A stretch of DNA of 64,000 nucleotides from Zingiber officinale (lineage: Eukaryota > Streptophyta > Magnoliopsida > Zingiberales > Zingiberaceae). Shown piece by piece: positions 1 to 12,906 of this stretch. Location: the NCBI RefSeq assembly GCF_018446385.1, contig NC_055986.1:25778302-25842301 (forward strand). Reading direction: 5' to 3'. The translations under genes and the position numbers were made by a program. Within the stretch, counting starts at the first letter, position 1; each line of letters begins with the position of its first letter. The notes under the pieces are model-generated. The model was given only the letters and a program-made list of their open reading frames with translations, had not been told where the DNA came from and did not search any database.

Positions 1-96
1 GATCATTAATCATACCTCAAGTTATGTAGTGAGAATGTCTTATATCATCCAAAGAACCGATGAAATAATCGATGAGATACATAGATGGATAGATGT

Positions 97-1348
97 TGTT
101 GGATCGAGATGCGCTAGAAGAGGGGGGGTGAATAGCGCTCGTGGCTTTCACATGTTTCAAATTCGTAAATTGTTTGAGTTAAAGTAGCGGAAATAGTAAA
201 GCAAATACGAACACAGAAAGAAACAGAATATTTACTTGGTTCAGAGCCTATGGCGACTCCTACTCCAAGGCTCGTGATCGTTGATCGTTTCCGGTGGGCA
301 ACAACTATAATATCAAAAATCTTTTACAAGCAAGTACAATTAACAATAATAACAGAATATACCAATGATAAGTGAAACATCAGATTTAGAGTCCTGGGTC
401 GTCGGCGTCAAGTTGTAGCTTCATCGGAGCTTCTCGTAAGTAGCTGGATGCAAAAAGGTCGCTTAAGAATTGATATCTCAACTTGCTGCTCGAGAGCTCC
501 TTTTATACACTACTAGAGGCACCTCCAACACCATTCAAGGCGCCTCCAACAAGCCGAGTCAGCCGCGTGGATCAGCACGGACCTGGTCGCAACTCATCCA
601 CTTGAAGGCGCCTTCAAGCCAATCCAGGGTGCCTCCAATCTCTGGTTCAAGGCGCCTCCAGCTCCATCCGAGGCGCCCCAGCACTTCCGTGCATACTTCA
701 GCTCCTTTGCACCCGAGGCACCTCCAAGCTCTATGGAGGCGGCTCGAACACTGTTCATCCCAGGCTTAGCTTATTCCTCTTATACCTACAAGACATGTTA
801 GTCCCAAAATAGCAACATACCCTGCAAGACAATGTTAGCATATAAATAACAGTATGAATATTGAGTGTGACAGTCATTGGACTGTCTAGGTCTGACTTCG
901 GATCTCCGACCGGAAACCCTAGGTCGACCCAACTCCTACTGTTCCCTCTGCGGGGAATGCGTCCTCACCTACTCCCCTCAGGAGAGATTACCTGGTGCCA
1001 GTCTGGTCCTCTAGACCGACTGGACTTTCTGTTTAGGGTTACCACCCCTAGGACCTAGGGTTACCGCCCCCTAGGATTTTTCTCCACCTAGGGTTACCAC
1101 CCCTAGGACCTAAAGTTACCCCCCCCTTAGGATTTTCCTCCACCTAGGGTTACCACCCCCTAGGACCTAAGGTTACCACCCCCTAGGGTTTTCACCTTGC
1201 CTAACCGTAGGTAGGACTTTTGCCTAAGAATACTTAGAACTTTCCTGCAATCTTCATCAGACATGTTAGATCACAAATAAGCTTAACTTTGACTCCTTTG
1301 CCATTATCAAAACTTAGGTTCAATCGTCGGATGCTTTCCGCACCAACA
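97..1348 (-). repeat. 3' LTR of element A
   Basis: This 1252-bp LTR begins TGTTGG and ends CACCAACA on the plus strand. It matches the interrupted 5' LTR (12907-12979 plus 19832-20930, about 1172 bp). Part of the length difference comes from a tandem array at about 1030-1200 built on a unit like CTAGGGTTACCACCCC, which has more copies here. On the minus strand, U3 holds several GGCGCC palindromes (539, 607, 651 and 672) just upstream of a TATAAAA box whose plus-strand complement lies at 501-507. A third, solo copy of the family lies at 57423-58733. Confidence 0.93.
501..507 (-). promoter_or_regulatory. TATA box of the A-family LTR
   Basis: TATAAAA on the minus strand inside the 3' LTR of A, with a run of GGCGCC palindromes upstream. 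The equivalent site occurs near 20161 in the 5' LTR. The position fits the U3/R boundary of a Copia LTR. Confidence 0.6.
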
Positions 1349-1362
1349 ATCTCCCCCTTTTT
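1349..1362 (-). other. Polypurine tract of element A
   Basis: The minus strand reads AAAAAGGGGGAGAT directly against the LTR start, the expected plus-strand primer of a retrotransposon. Two further purine tracts at about 1520 and 1593-1603 resemble the multiple polypurine tracts known in Sireviruses. Confidence 0.85.
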
Positions 1363-2376
1363 GATTATGACAACTGAAATTCAAAGTTAAGTAAAATAGA
1401 TGCATAAGTGATCTTCAAAGTTTAAGTAAAAAACCATAAACAAGCTTAAGTAAATAAATTTGAATGCGAGTACAACTTAAGCTAAAACATATTTAAACTT
1501 TTAATGACGTATGTAAGACTCCCCCTTAGTAAGAGCTCTTTTTTATTTAAATTTTAGATTTTGCTTTTTGAATTTTTCCTTGAATTTCCTACTCTCCCCC
1601 TTTGCCATGTATCAAAATAAACAAGGGAGTAAGAAGGAATAGTGATTAATGGGCTTGTTTAGAAAAGATAAAGGCTTTTAACACTTTGCTTTTAGGAGTT
1701 AATATTATTGCAAAACTTTTAGCTAAGTGAAACTTTTAGAAATTAGGTTTGAAAAAGTGACTTTAGCTAAGGAAGATTTACTTTGAAAAGTCACTCAGCT
1801 AAATTTGAAAAAATATTGAAAGTCTTGAAAAGCTAGGTAAGCTTGTAAAAATGCTTAAGTTAAATTTGAAAGGCTTTGTTGAAAAAATATTTCGTTAAAA
1901 TCTTAAAGCCTTTTTGAAAGACATTTTCTTTATTTCGAAAAGCTTTTTGAACAATATTAAGTTAAAAATTAAGATGACTTTTTCGAAAAATACTTAGCAT
2001 AATTTTAAAAGAATCTAAGAGATATTTAGCTAAATTTTGAAAGAAGTTAAAAGATACTTAGTCTAGAAGGCTTTTTGCAAAGAGAATTGAATTTTGAAAA
2101 TACTTAGCAAAGAAGGATTTAAAATACTTAGTTAAATTTGGAAACCTTAAAAATAGTATTTATCAATTTTTTTTTAAAAGACTAAGTTTAAAAGGCTTTT
2201 TAAAAAAAAAATAAGCTTGTAAAGTTGCAACTAAGGCCATTTTCACTTTTAGAAAAAAAATTTTAAGTCCTAAAGTCCAAGCATGAGTAACTTAAGAATA
2301 TTAATATTAATCCCTTAATCCTCTTGACCGCATGTCTAACCATTTAGCTACTAGTTGATTACCTAGAGAGCAACAA
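1363..2376. other. Non-coding 3' internal region of element A
   Basis: AT-rich sequence with many imperfect repeats of a word like TTTGAAAAGCTTAG. I see no gene. It is the stretch between the RNase H end of pol and the polypurine tract, and it continues on the far side of the CACTA insertion at 6619-7041. Confidence 0.7.
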
Positions 2377-5300
2377 CACTACAAAAAAAATAGGTCTTTA
2401 GGTGCGGTTTTAACAAACTATAGAAGTGGTTTTCAACCGATCCTAAAGCTTTTGAATCGGTTACTTGACCGATCCAACAGCTTGCGCTCCTAGAATCAAT
2501 GGCATTGGTTATAGCAACCAGTGGTGAAAACAGAACAACCGCTGCTGATGTCTCTATAGAAGCGGTTATTAACCGCCTTAATAGGTTATAATACCAGCGG
2601 TCCTTAACCTATCCAAATGTGGTTTGATGCGGCTGCTAACCGCACTTGTTAACTACTACAAATGCGATTAATGACCATTTCTATTGGTATGTAGTAGAAG
2701 CGGTTATTAAACCGATTCTGAAGTTAAATAGTGTAGTGGTTGGTAACCGCTCCAAAAGTAATTCAGCAGCAGTTTGTAACCACTCCTGCGTACCATGGTT
2801 AGGAGCGGTTATTAAGCCGCTTCTAAATTTATTTACCTGGATCGGTTATTTACCGCTTCTAATAAGTGTATTAGCAACAGTTTAAAACTAGCCCTGTTTC
2901 AAATGATGGACCCCAATGAAGCTCCTATAATCATTCCATTTTTCAAATATTTATTTACAAAATCTTTTGAATTCCTAATTTTTAATAATCAATACAAAAC
3001 ATTCAACAAAAAAAATTAAAATACCAATAGATTAACCAACAAAACATTCATATTAAATCTTTCAATTCACCAAACCAATAAGAAATTCATTTATAAAAAT
3101 TTGCATACCCAAAACACCACCATATCAGCAATAAGTACGAACTTCTTTTACAAAAATCTGCATACCCCAAAACACCACCATATCAGTAACAAGTACAAAA
3201 TTCTTTTACAAAAATGTGCAACCCCAAAACAACATAACACAATAGCACTAACAAGTGGCAACATAATTTAAAGAAAGTTTTCTCTAAAACGTTTATCTAA
3301 TTATTAGATGGATCTGTTGGTGGTGGAGGTGTAGGATCATTTCCTTTTGCATTTGGTGGAGCATCTATATTTCGTTGCATAATCTCTACCATTATAGTCG
3401 CCATCTATTTAAAAAAAAAAGATATTAGTTAAAATGATGCATGTATTTATATATTTTTGAATTGTTCGATTGTTACTAATAAATATTAAATATTTTTATT
3501 ACCTGTGCCGGTAACAATTCTGGGCCACGAGATCCCCCAACAGCTCCGGATATCATACTCTGCATAATATGTGCAAAATTTTGAAGTTGTTGGTCATGCA
3601 TTTGCTTTATCATTTGCTCTGTTTCTATTCGCCTCTGTACTTCCCGTGCCTCCATTTCTTTTATTTTTTCTTGCATTTCCTTGAATTCAGCTGTCATATT
3701 TGAATTAGAGTGATAACTTGGTGTATAGATTGTGCGCTTACACAGCTCAGGGAAAACTTGGCTAGGAAGTGCACCACCACCTAAACATCGAACTCGGCCA
3801 GAATGTTCGGGTCCAAAAACATCACTACAAAAAAAAAATACTTAATATCGTATAATTGTAATAACTTTAACTACCATAAATAAATAAATAAATGTTAAGA
3901 AATTATAACCGAAATGCGTCCTCATGCACTTCTGTAGGTTGAGTTCCCTCAGGCTTGTCTTGAAGTCGACGCCGCACAGCTTCATCTAGTAAAGCCTATC
4001 AAAAAAATATTTGATGAAATGCGAAGAATACTAAGAAATAAACTTGAAAAATTAAAAGAAATTACTACCTCAACTCGGATCACTTCATCATCAACAGGAG
4101 CATCTCCTTTCTTTTTACTTCGACGACTTATTTTTATTATCTCAATGCGAGTAGGTTTTCTCCCCTTTTCCTGAAACTACTTATGAAAAAATCATTTTTA
4201 GATCAAGTGTCAAGTAACATTAACAAATATTGTGGATTTTTATCAGTGAATGAATATTCAAAGAGATGAATTATGAAAGGAATTGGAAGGATTTTAATGA
4301 GAAAACCTTCTAACTAAATATGCATAAAGACCACACAAAAAAAATTACTTTATTTATGTTACTTTAAGGCACTTCACATCTCTATAATTGAAATAAATTT
4401 TGACTCTAACTAATTACATCACATTAATAATATTGTACAGAAAAACACAAAACATATATCAAATCATATTCTTTATCAATTAAATAAGTAACTAATCACA
4501 AAAAAGGAAATTATAGTATTAGGTAGCAAAACAATCATAATCGATCACTATCATGACATATTAAGTAAAATCATAGAACTTCAGTAGTTTAGGATTATCA
4601 TGATCTACACAATAAATGGATTATGTGAATTTAGTTGTAATAACAAAACACAATTTGATACTTACAAATTTATGCTCCAAGGATGGAATATTTGTACGAC
4701 CCAGCGCATGACTCCCTCTTTTTTTCTTCGCATTTTCTTGATTAATTTTTGAAATTTTCTAAAAAAAAATTACATTTAATTTGACACTAGTCATATATAA
4801 AAAAAACAATCAATATATTTACTACCTCATTAGTGTTCCAATAATGGCACAATGCTTCCCAAACTTCAGGAGTCAACTTTTGAGGAACTGGATGAATGGA
4901 AACAAGCTCATCCAATGGAATATTTGGATCATAAGACTTAGCTTTGATTTCAGTCCTCCATCGCCTCCATGCTGCCCCCATCATTTGCATAATAACATCT
5001 CGATGGCGATCGGGAATATCAAAACGTGCCTATAAATATTAATAAATAATATGAAGGCATTAAATTCAAATTTAGAATTAAACACTTAACAACTTACAGT
5101 CACTTTTCTCCATGCATCATTCAAGCGTTTTTTGGGCATCTTTCTCCAATCAAGAAAACTAAGGGGCAACAAGTTCCCATTTCTAGCGATAGTACCCACA
5201 AAATTGGCAACAAAGAAATATACTAATATATAATATAAACGAAATGATCCCTGCACTTACAATTTTCTTCGATGTAAAGAGGAAGAAGAAACACTGGATT

Positions 5301-6618
5301 CTTGGGGTCTCTCGGCGTCGCTGCTTCTTGTAGCGATTTCAACTCACAGCTGTGAAGAGAGGAGTTGCATATTAAAAAAAATACAGATAAGTACGCTAAG
5401 CCTTAGCTTCTAGAACCTTAAACCTTAGGATTCCAACCTTGTTATTTATTCAAATAAGTGCACAGAAGGCACAAACACAAAAGGATATTCATCAAATTAA
5501 AAGGAACATTCAAAAACCAAAGAATGGAGCGAGTGATAATTGCAAGGAATGACTATACCTTGTTCGAACGAAGGATTAACGGAGATTTAGAGCTTCTCGG
5601 TGTGAGTAGAGGAAGAAGAAGGGTTTTTCGGCGGGAATAGAGGAGAGGAAAGGTCGCGTGAGATGGGTTTGCGTTGAGGAAGTTTGGGAAAAGAAACCTA
5701 AGGAGAATAAAAATAAAAAAAAGAAGGAAATAAAATGATATAAAGAAAATTAAAAAAAATATTAAGTACGGCTATATTAAAATAAAACAAACAGATTATA
5801 AACTCATTTTAATTATTGATTAACAATTAAATAATTAAGATTGGTCATGCGTTGATTAAAAGTTTAATTATATTATAATAATTATTAACTAAATTTTTTA
5901 TTTTTTTCGACAAACAAAATTAAATATTACCATATAAATTTAACTATTACGGGTAAAAAATTACACATGGTCAAATATATTTGGCTAGTAAAAAATTAAT
6001 TATTACTAGCCAAATCAAATTTTAGTTAGTAAACAAATTAAATATTACATACGATCTAATTTTGATAGGTAAACATTACCTACCATATTAAACTTACGTC
6101 AATAATAAATTAAAATTGCCTGCCAAATAAATTTTTGTCGATAATTAAAATTATTTATTAGCAAAAGTACAATTTAGCTAGTAAATCTTTTATTTACCAG
6201 TCAAATTCAATTTAGACGGAATATTTTCGCTAGTAAACACAACTTTTCCCATAGTCAAGATTGTATAGACAGGGATGCAATCGACCCATAAAATAAATAT
6301 TTAAGGGTTTTTCTGACATAATTTTTGCCGCAGTTACATACCGCTACTAATTAAATGTTCTCGTTACAACTGTAGGAGCGGTTATAGAAACCGATTCTAA
6401 AATATGTCTTTTGTCGCAGTCACAAACCGCTTCTAATATTGATATCATGTAGCGACCACATTTGGCAGCTGCAAATTATATAATTTAGAGTCGGTTATGT
6501 GAACCGCTGCAAATCAAGATATATAGCAACGGTTTCTATAAAACCGGTTCAAGCCATAAGAGCGGTCATTTGACCGGTTCTAAAAAACCGATGCTGAAAC
6601 CTCCATTTTTTTGTAGTG
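2377..6618 (-). mobile_element. CACTA (En/Spm) DNA transposon
   Basis: The ends are CACTACAAAAAA at 2377 and its complement TTTTTTGTAGTG ending at 6618. They are flanked by the 3-bp duplication CAA (2374-2376 and 6619-6621) that is typical of CACTA elements. Subterminal regions at about 2400-2880 and 6330-6600 are packed with direct and inverted copies of a word like GCGGTTATTAACCGC, the usual binding sites of the accessory transposase. The element is 4242 bp and carries one spliced PTTA-type gene on the minus strand. I see no room or motif for the larger DDE transposase (TNPD/Transposase_21), so it probably depends on another element for catalysis. It sits in the 3' non-coding part of element A and is therefore younger than A. 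Confidence 0.95.
3297..5349 (-). CDS. PTTA/En-Spm-type accessory transposase (TNPA-like), 5' end not found
   Basis: This is a spliced gene of the plant Ptta/En-Spm transposase family, whose members bind the subterminal repeats of CACTA elements in the nucleus. Exons deduced on the minus strand are 5349-5261, 5222-5098, 5029-4826, 4758-4666, 4170-4069, 3995-3910, 3824-3503 and 3404-3297. All junctions are GT-AG, phases agree across every intron and no stop interrupts the frame, which ends in TAG at 3299-3297. Family hallmarks are the dW+kmPk segment, a WRRWRTEIK block followed by PEVWEALCHYW, a HALGRTN segment, a GRVRCLGGGALPSQVF motif and a C-terminal coiled coil rich in Glu, Lys and Gln. No convincing ATG exon was found between 5350 and 5640. 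The family is recognised from motifs only. Confidence 0.72.
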
Positions 6619-7041
6619 CAACTTTCACTTGGTTAGTCAAGTTAAGTTAATTAATCCAGTTAGATTTGACTAGATCTGGATAACTTAACTTGATTAATGT
6701 AATGTTGGTTTTAATGCCCAGACTTACTGCGATGTATTGAAATAAGCATTCTAAAGTCTAGGCTGTACCCTATGCATCTCACACCGTTCTAAGTTTTTCA
6801 ACCACAAACAAGGTAAGCCTAGTGTGCTTGTGAGATTCTCTGGCTCAATCTAGGGGAACATGATATCTAATGGTAAGCTCTAGACTAAGTCCAAACTTAG
6901 AAAGTCTAATAAAATTTGAATTTTGAAAACATTATTTTTCCTAAAATTTTAAAAACCAATAAAAGCAGGTTGATTTGACATAAATAAGTTCAATTCTACT
7001 AAACACATTCCTATTTGTCTTCTGAGTGTACTGAACTCAAG
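6619..7041. other. Non-coding internal region of element A, continued
   Basis: AT-rich, no gene seen. It continues the sequence that ends at 2376, and it begins with the second copy of the CAA duplication left by the CACTA insertion. Confidence 0.65.
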
Positions 7042-10018
7042 TTAGGGTAAGGGCTTTGTGAATATGTCAGCTAGGTTTGATTTGGACTCAATGTAGTTAA
7101 GTACAATATCACCCCTAGCTACATGATCCCTTACAAAATGGTGTTTTACTTCTATGTGTTTAGTTCTTGAGCGGTGAATTGGATTCTTGGTTAAATTAAT
7201 TGAACTTATGTTGTCAATTGAAATTTTAGTGTTCTGATATTCTAGTTGGTAGTCTTTTAGAGTATGCATCATCCATAATAATTGAGATGCACATTCTCCT
7301 AGGGCTATGTACTCAGCTTCAGTGGTAGATAGGGAAACACAGTGTTGCTTTCTGCTAGACCAACTTACTAGACACTGACCTAGAAATTGACAGCTACCAC
7401 TTGTGCTTTTTCTATCTAGTTTACACCCGGCATAGTCTGAATCAGAAAATCCAGTTAAGTCAAGGGTGCAAGTCCTAGGGTACCATAATCCTATATTTAG
7501 GGTTCCCTTAATATACCTTAGTATTCTCTTAACATAAGTTAGATGTGACTCTCTTGCACAAAATTGATATCTTGCCCACATGCCTACTGTAAAAAGAATA
7601 TCCGGTCGACTTGTAGTTAGGTACAGTAGACTTCCTATCGCACTTCGGTAGTATTTCAAGTCTACTGGCTTTCCTTCTAAGTCTGAGTCAATTTTGATAT
7701 TAGTGGCCATAGGTGTATTAATATTTTTTGAGTTTTCCATTCCAAACTTTTTAATTAACTCTTTAGCATATTTAGTTTGGAAGATGTAAATTCCATCTTT
7801 TGTTTGCTTTATTTGTAGACCTAAGAAAAAGTTAAGTTCTCCTACTAAACTCATTTCAAATTCATTTTCTATTAGGTTTGTAAATTCTTTTAAAAATTTT
7901 AAATTTGTTGATCCAAATATTATATCATCTACATAAATTTGGGCTATGAAAATGTCTTTTTCTAAGGTTTTCACAAAAAGGGTTGGATCTACCTGACCTT
8001 GGTGGAATCCTTTTTCTAGTAAATAATTAGACAACCATTCATACCAAGCCCTAGGAGCTTTGTTTTAGTCCATATAGTGCCTTTTTTTAGTCTAAAGACA
8101 TGACTTGGATGTTTTAAGTCCTCAAATCCTGGGGGTTGACCTACATATACCTCTTCTTTAATAAATCCATTTAGAAATGTGGATTTCACGTCCATTTGGT
8201 ATAACTTGAATCCTTTGTGTGCTGCATAGGCCAGCAGCATCCTGATGGATTCAAGTATGGCTACAGGGGCATAGGTCTCATCATAGTCTAACCCTTCTAC
8301 TTGGTTGAACCCTTTGACTACTAATCTAGCTTTGTTTCTAACTATATTGCCCTGATCATCTAATTTGTTCCTAAAAACCCATTTAGTATCTATTATTGTT
8401 TTGTTAATGAGTTTAGGCACTAATTCCCAGACTTGATTTCTTTCTAATTGGGCTAACTCTTCTTGCATCGCTAAGGTCCAGTCTGGGTCTGGTAGGGCCT
8501 AATCTACAGTTTTGGATTCAATCTTGGAAATAAGGACTATCTGACTTAGGTTCCTATATGATGACCTAGTTTTGACTCCTTGAGTTGGATCACTCAAAAA
8601 TTTGATCAGATGGGTGATTTGTACTTGTTCTAGTTGGACTTATGTTTGGGTTAGTAATTGGTTCTTGGGAGTCACTAGGTTTAAGTGTGTTTTCTTCATC
8701 TTCTATATTTCTTGAGTTAACATTTTCTGGATTATTATTTTCATTTATTATATTGGGTAGATTATTTTCTTCATCAAATATTACGTTTATTGTTTCTTCG
8801 ACTTTTAGAGTATTTTTGTTGTATACTCTATATGCTCTACTGGTTGTTAAGTACCCTAAAAATATTCCTGGGGTTGTTTTTGATGAAAATTTTCCTAAGT
8901 AGTCTTTAGTGTTCAAGATGAATACTTTACATCCAACCACTTTTAGATAGTTTAAATTAGGGATTTTATTATAGAATATTTCATAGGGTGTTTTATTTTA
9001 AAATTTGTTAATTAAAATTCTATTTTGTATATAACATGTTGTATTAATCGCTTCAGCCCAGAATTAATTAGATAAATTATATTCGTTTAACATGGTCCTA
9101 GCGGCTTCTTGTAGGGTTCTGCTTTTGTGTTCTACTAGACTATTTTGTTGGGGGGCCTAGGGCAAGAGTATTCATGTTTATACCCATTAATTTCACAAAA
9201 TTCAATAAAGTTATGATTTTCAAATTCTCCCCCATGGTCACTTCTGATTCTTTTTATTTGAGTGTCTTTTTCATTTTCTATTAATTTACAAAAGATTTTA
9301 AATATTTCAAAAGTTTTATCTTTAGTTTTTATAAATTTTACCCAAGTAAATCTTGAGTAATCATTGATTATTACTAAGCAATATTAGTTTTGCTTAGTGA
9401 CTTGGCTCCATACGAATCAAACAAGTCTAAGTGAAGAAGCTCAAGTATTGAAGTTGTTATATTTAGGTTGGTTAACTTATGGTTTGACTTGGTTTGTTTA
9501 CCTTGTTGACAAGCATCACATGTTGAGTTATCAATGAATTTTAATTTGGGTAGACCTCTAACTAGACCATTTTGACTCATTTTTGAAATGAGTCTAGTAT
9601 GAGTGTGACCCAGTCTCCTGTGCCACAACTCAGTTTCCTCGTGTTGTGTCAGGAGACACTTTGTTGAGGATGTTGGTCGGTTAATTGTGTAAACATTATT
9701 TCTCCTAATGCCCTTAAGTATGATTTCAGGGTTATAAGCATTTTTAACTGTACACCCAGATTTGGTAAAGTTAACTAAGTAACCACTATCACATAATTGG
9801 CTGATGCTGAGTAAATTAAAGTTAAAATTTTCAACTAATAAAACTTTTCGAATAATAAAGTTTGAATTGAGTTCGATGTTACCTCTTCCAATTACCTTAA
9901 GTTTACCATCGTTGCCGAATGCAACTGAGCCTAAATTCTTTAATTTGAGCTTTGTGAACTTCAATCTATCTCCAGTCATATATCTGGAGCATCCACTATC
10001 CAACATCCATTGATCCAA
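7042..10018 (-). pseudogene. Decayed Copia pol of element A (protease, integrase, RT, RNase H)
   Basis: Reading on the minus strand, 10018-9374 gives a protease start with the catalytic DSG motif (LDSGCSRYMTGD) followed by the GAG-pre-integrase zinc-binding region (H-H-C-C pattern, HRRLGHTH then CDACQQGK). The integrase core at about 9370-8940 is broken into short frames. 8940-8590 holds the integrase C-terminal part (FLGYLTTSRAYRVYN). 8468-8016 and 8034-7042 hold reverse transcriptase with an intact YVDD catalytic box, then RNase H, ending in the typical ADIFTKPLP. The pieces lie in different frames (8034 against 8468, 8468 against 8940, 8940 against 10018), so there are at least three frameshifts besides stops. 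It encodes replication and integration enzymes by descent but cannot make a full polyprotein. Confidence 0.92.
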
Positions 10019-11217
10019 TTCCTACACATAAAGTATCTAAATAAGAATCATTTTGATGAAAAGATAGTTCGATTGAAGTTAGCTCCCTAATGAGTGATTG
10101 TGAGATGATTTATTGATTTAATCTAATTGGATTTAAATAAGTTTTTGGTTAAGTTAATTAAATTGGTTAAGGTAATTTGTGAACTTTTTTTAAAATAATT
10201 TTTGAATTTGATTTGATTTGATTTGAATTAACTAGTTTAGTTTTTGATTTACTTTTAATTTGACTTAATTTAATTTGATTTAATTTTGATTTAACTTTAA
10301 TTTGATTTAATTTTGATTTAATTTGATTTAACTTTAATTTGATTTTTAATTATTAATTTAATCCTTAGTCATCTCACCCGATCTAAATTTCAAATCAGGG
10401 AATCCTATAATTTTATGAGATGAATTGAGTTCAATTGTAGGGTTTGGGTTAACTTTGTGTTAGATTCAGGTTTAGTTTTGGGCTCAACAAATAGACATTC
10501 TTTGGATAAACTTCTGGGCTATGGTGAGTCACTTGGATATCATTAAAGTAACCATGCCTTCGAGGTTTTCCAAATAGTCCTATCCACTGAACTTAATACA
10601 AAACCTTGGTCTAACTAGTTAAGATCCATAAAGGGTAGTTTCGGTTAGTTCCACTTAGTCAAATGCACCAGGTCGAAGTCATATCTTCCTAGACATGCAT
10701 AGACTAAACTTCCCTAACGTACTATCATCCAAAATTTCACCAGTACCATAGGTCAAGTTAAACTTGTTCCCTTTTTAATTAGTTCTAATTACCCTGCCGG
10801 GTAGCTTGGTTTGGCTTACCTTGCCAGGTAGATTAGTTTTGGAGATGCCAGCTATTACGGAGCCTCCCCCTACGAGGTTGATTTACCTTTTATGATTTAA
10901 TTTATAACTTAGGTTTTTAATTTAATTTTAATTTAACTTAATTTAATTTTTAATGATTTTCTTTTAATAATTTATCTTTTTATTAATACAGTTTTTATTT
11001 TGGCTCCCCCTGAATCATAGCCTCGATATGATCTATCAAGATAGTGTACTTGATCCTTGGGGACTCAATATTGATCAAGTCCAACTTGATTAACTAAGAT
11101 GGACTTAGGTACTCATGCTTAGACTATTTTACTATTTGGTTTGTTCACTAAAGATAAATAAGATCGAAATTTTCTATTTACTTTGAATCTTAGTCTGGAT
11201 CGATTGTAAACGACTTT
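10019..11217 (-). pseudogene. Decayed gag-pol linker of element A
   Basis: No open frame of useful length remains. Immediately after the gag stop the minus strand continues as KVVYNRSRLRF, which resembles the conserved linker that follows gag in Sirevirus polyproteins, so the gag terminator was probably a sense codon. A simple-sequence patch of GATTTGATTTAA-like repeats occupies about 10190-10350, and further AT-rich patches lie at about 10870-10990. Confidence 0.5.
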
Positions 11218-12645
11218 CTATTTTCCAAGAATTAGATCAAGATTTTTGGAACCCAAAATGAACCATTCCAACGTAGTCTTCAAATCCTTGATTTGACTTT
11301 TCAAGCTGGAATTCTCTTCCTCAAGTTTTTGGACTTGAGTTGAGGTTCCAGTTTGAACAGATTCAGTCAAGGATTCGTTATTGGTTGCTTCTTTAAGGGA
11401 TGTTACCTCCTTTAGAAACGACTTGATCCGAACCTTGGACTTAGCTATTTTACGCATTAAATAATTGATTAAACTGTAAAGACGATTCGTGCTTACAGAG
11501 GGGTTTGACCCTTCGGAAACGGATACAGATTCGTGGCTTCTCTCGGACTCGGCTTCCGATTCATCCTCGCTTCCGAATTCGTTGGTGTGGACCCGGGTCG
11601 TCAACGCGAGAAAACTCGTCTGCTCGAGTTCTTCGTCGTCGTCTTCCTCGGAAGAGGACTCGTCCCACGTCACCTTCAGGGCCTTCTTTCTCCTTGGTTT
11701 CTTCAGATCCTTCTGGTTCGGGCAGTTCGCCTTGATGTGCCCCTTCTGATTGCACTCATAGCACGTCACCTCGAATTTGACCTTTGAGCTTGATTAGGAT
11801 TCTTTGGATTGGATGGCCTTTCTGACATCCTTTTTGTTGAAGCCCTTCTTTTTGTAGAGTTTCTTCACCAGGTTGACTATTTCGGTTATGAGCTCGTCGT
11901 CGTCATCGTTCGAATCAGGTTCTTCTTCTGACTCCGGTTCGGTTTTGCGTTTTGTTTTCGATTTGCATGCTCTTCCTATACCTGCAACCAAAGCCAACCC
12001 TTTCTTGGCAAGGCGTGCATTAATCTGCTCATGCAACTCAAATTCGAAGAATAATTCATCAAATTTAATACAAGAAAGATCCTTAGAAACCTTGTAAGCA
12101 TCTACCATTGATGCCCACAAGATGTTCCTCGGAAAACGGTTCAGAGAGTACCTGATTATGCCCCTGTTCTCCATCTTCTGTCTGATCACATGAAGATCGT
12201 TGAGTAGATCTTGTATCCGGGCATGGAGTTTGGTCACCATCTCACCTTCCTGCAATTTAATATTGTATAATTTATTAAAAATTAAGTCCCTCTTACGTAC
12301 CTTGGTGTCGGAGGTCCCTTCGTGAAGCTCGATCAACTTCTCCCATAGCTCCTTGGCGCTCGAGAATGGGCCGACGCGGTTTAGCTCCTCCTTCGTCAAT
12401 CCACACTGGAGGGTGCACGTTGCTCTGGCATTTACCTCCACCTTCTTGATTAATGCTGGTTCCCAGTCTTCGCAGGGTGTTGGTTTGCCATCTCCGTCAG
12501 TCGGTAGTTCAAACCCGGTCTTGACGATCATCCACATCTCGAACTGGATCTTCAAAAAAATTTCCATCCTGCCCTTCCAGTAACCGAAGTCTTCTCCGGT
12601 GAAGAGCAGGGGACAGACAGTGCTGTAGCATTCTTGTCGGGCCAT
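11218..12645 (-). pseudogene. Copia gag of element A with one in-frame stop
   Basis: Structural gag protein of a Copia element. The frame opens with MARQECYSTVCPLL, then a UBN2/DUF4219-like gag core with the FGYWKGRMEIFLK and AKELWEKLIELHEG blocks, and a basic and acidic hinge. One TAA at 11796-11794 interrupts it. The same frame then continues with a CX2CX4HX4C zinc knuckle (CYECNQKGHIKANC), an acidic Ser/Glu/Asp stretch and a leucine-rich coiled coil (LEEENSSLKSQIKDL). It ends at 11218 in a stop that has probably replaced a glutamine codon. The start ATG lies 248 bases downstream of the primer binding site. Apart from the two nonsense changes this 475-codon frame is intact, which contrasts with the heavily shifted pol. 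Confidence 0.9.
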
Positions 12646-12892
12646 TTAGATCTGACACAGAAAAATAACAAAAGAATATCCTAGGACTTTATCCTGGATT
12701 AGTAATGCGGTATGAAAATAAGGGTAAATTACGTTCTCAAGTGGTGTTGCACCGACTTTGAGAGAAGAATTCGATAACGAAAAGAACTTGATCAGAAAAT
12801 AACAATTATGCTAATTCCAATCGACTCCAAAAAATAGAAAACACCACGAAAGAAATGCATGATTGGTGGTTGCACCAGATCAACGCTACCCC

Positions 12893-12904
12893 GCTCTGAT
12901 ACCA
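12893..12904 (-). other. Primer binding site of element A (initiator Met tRNA)
   Basis: The minus strand reads TGGTATCAGAGC two bases inside the 5' LTR. It is complementary to the 3' end of plant initiator-Met tRNA, the standard Copia primer. Confidence 0.92.
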
Positions 12905-12906
12905 AT

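Noticed and set aside
1030-1200. Telomere-like TAGGGTT words
   Set aside because: They are embedded in a longer unit (CTAGGGTTACCACCCC) inside an LTR and are not runs of TTTAGGG.
4781-5035. Plus-strand frame across the CACTA element
   Set aside because: It is antisense to the PTTA exon at 4826-5029, which has clear family motifs.
11489-11787. Three overlapping plus-strand frames
   Set aside because: They are antisense to the acidic part of gag A. No motifs.
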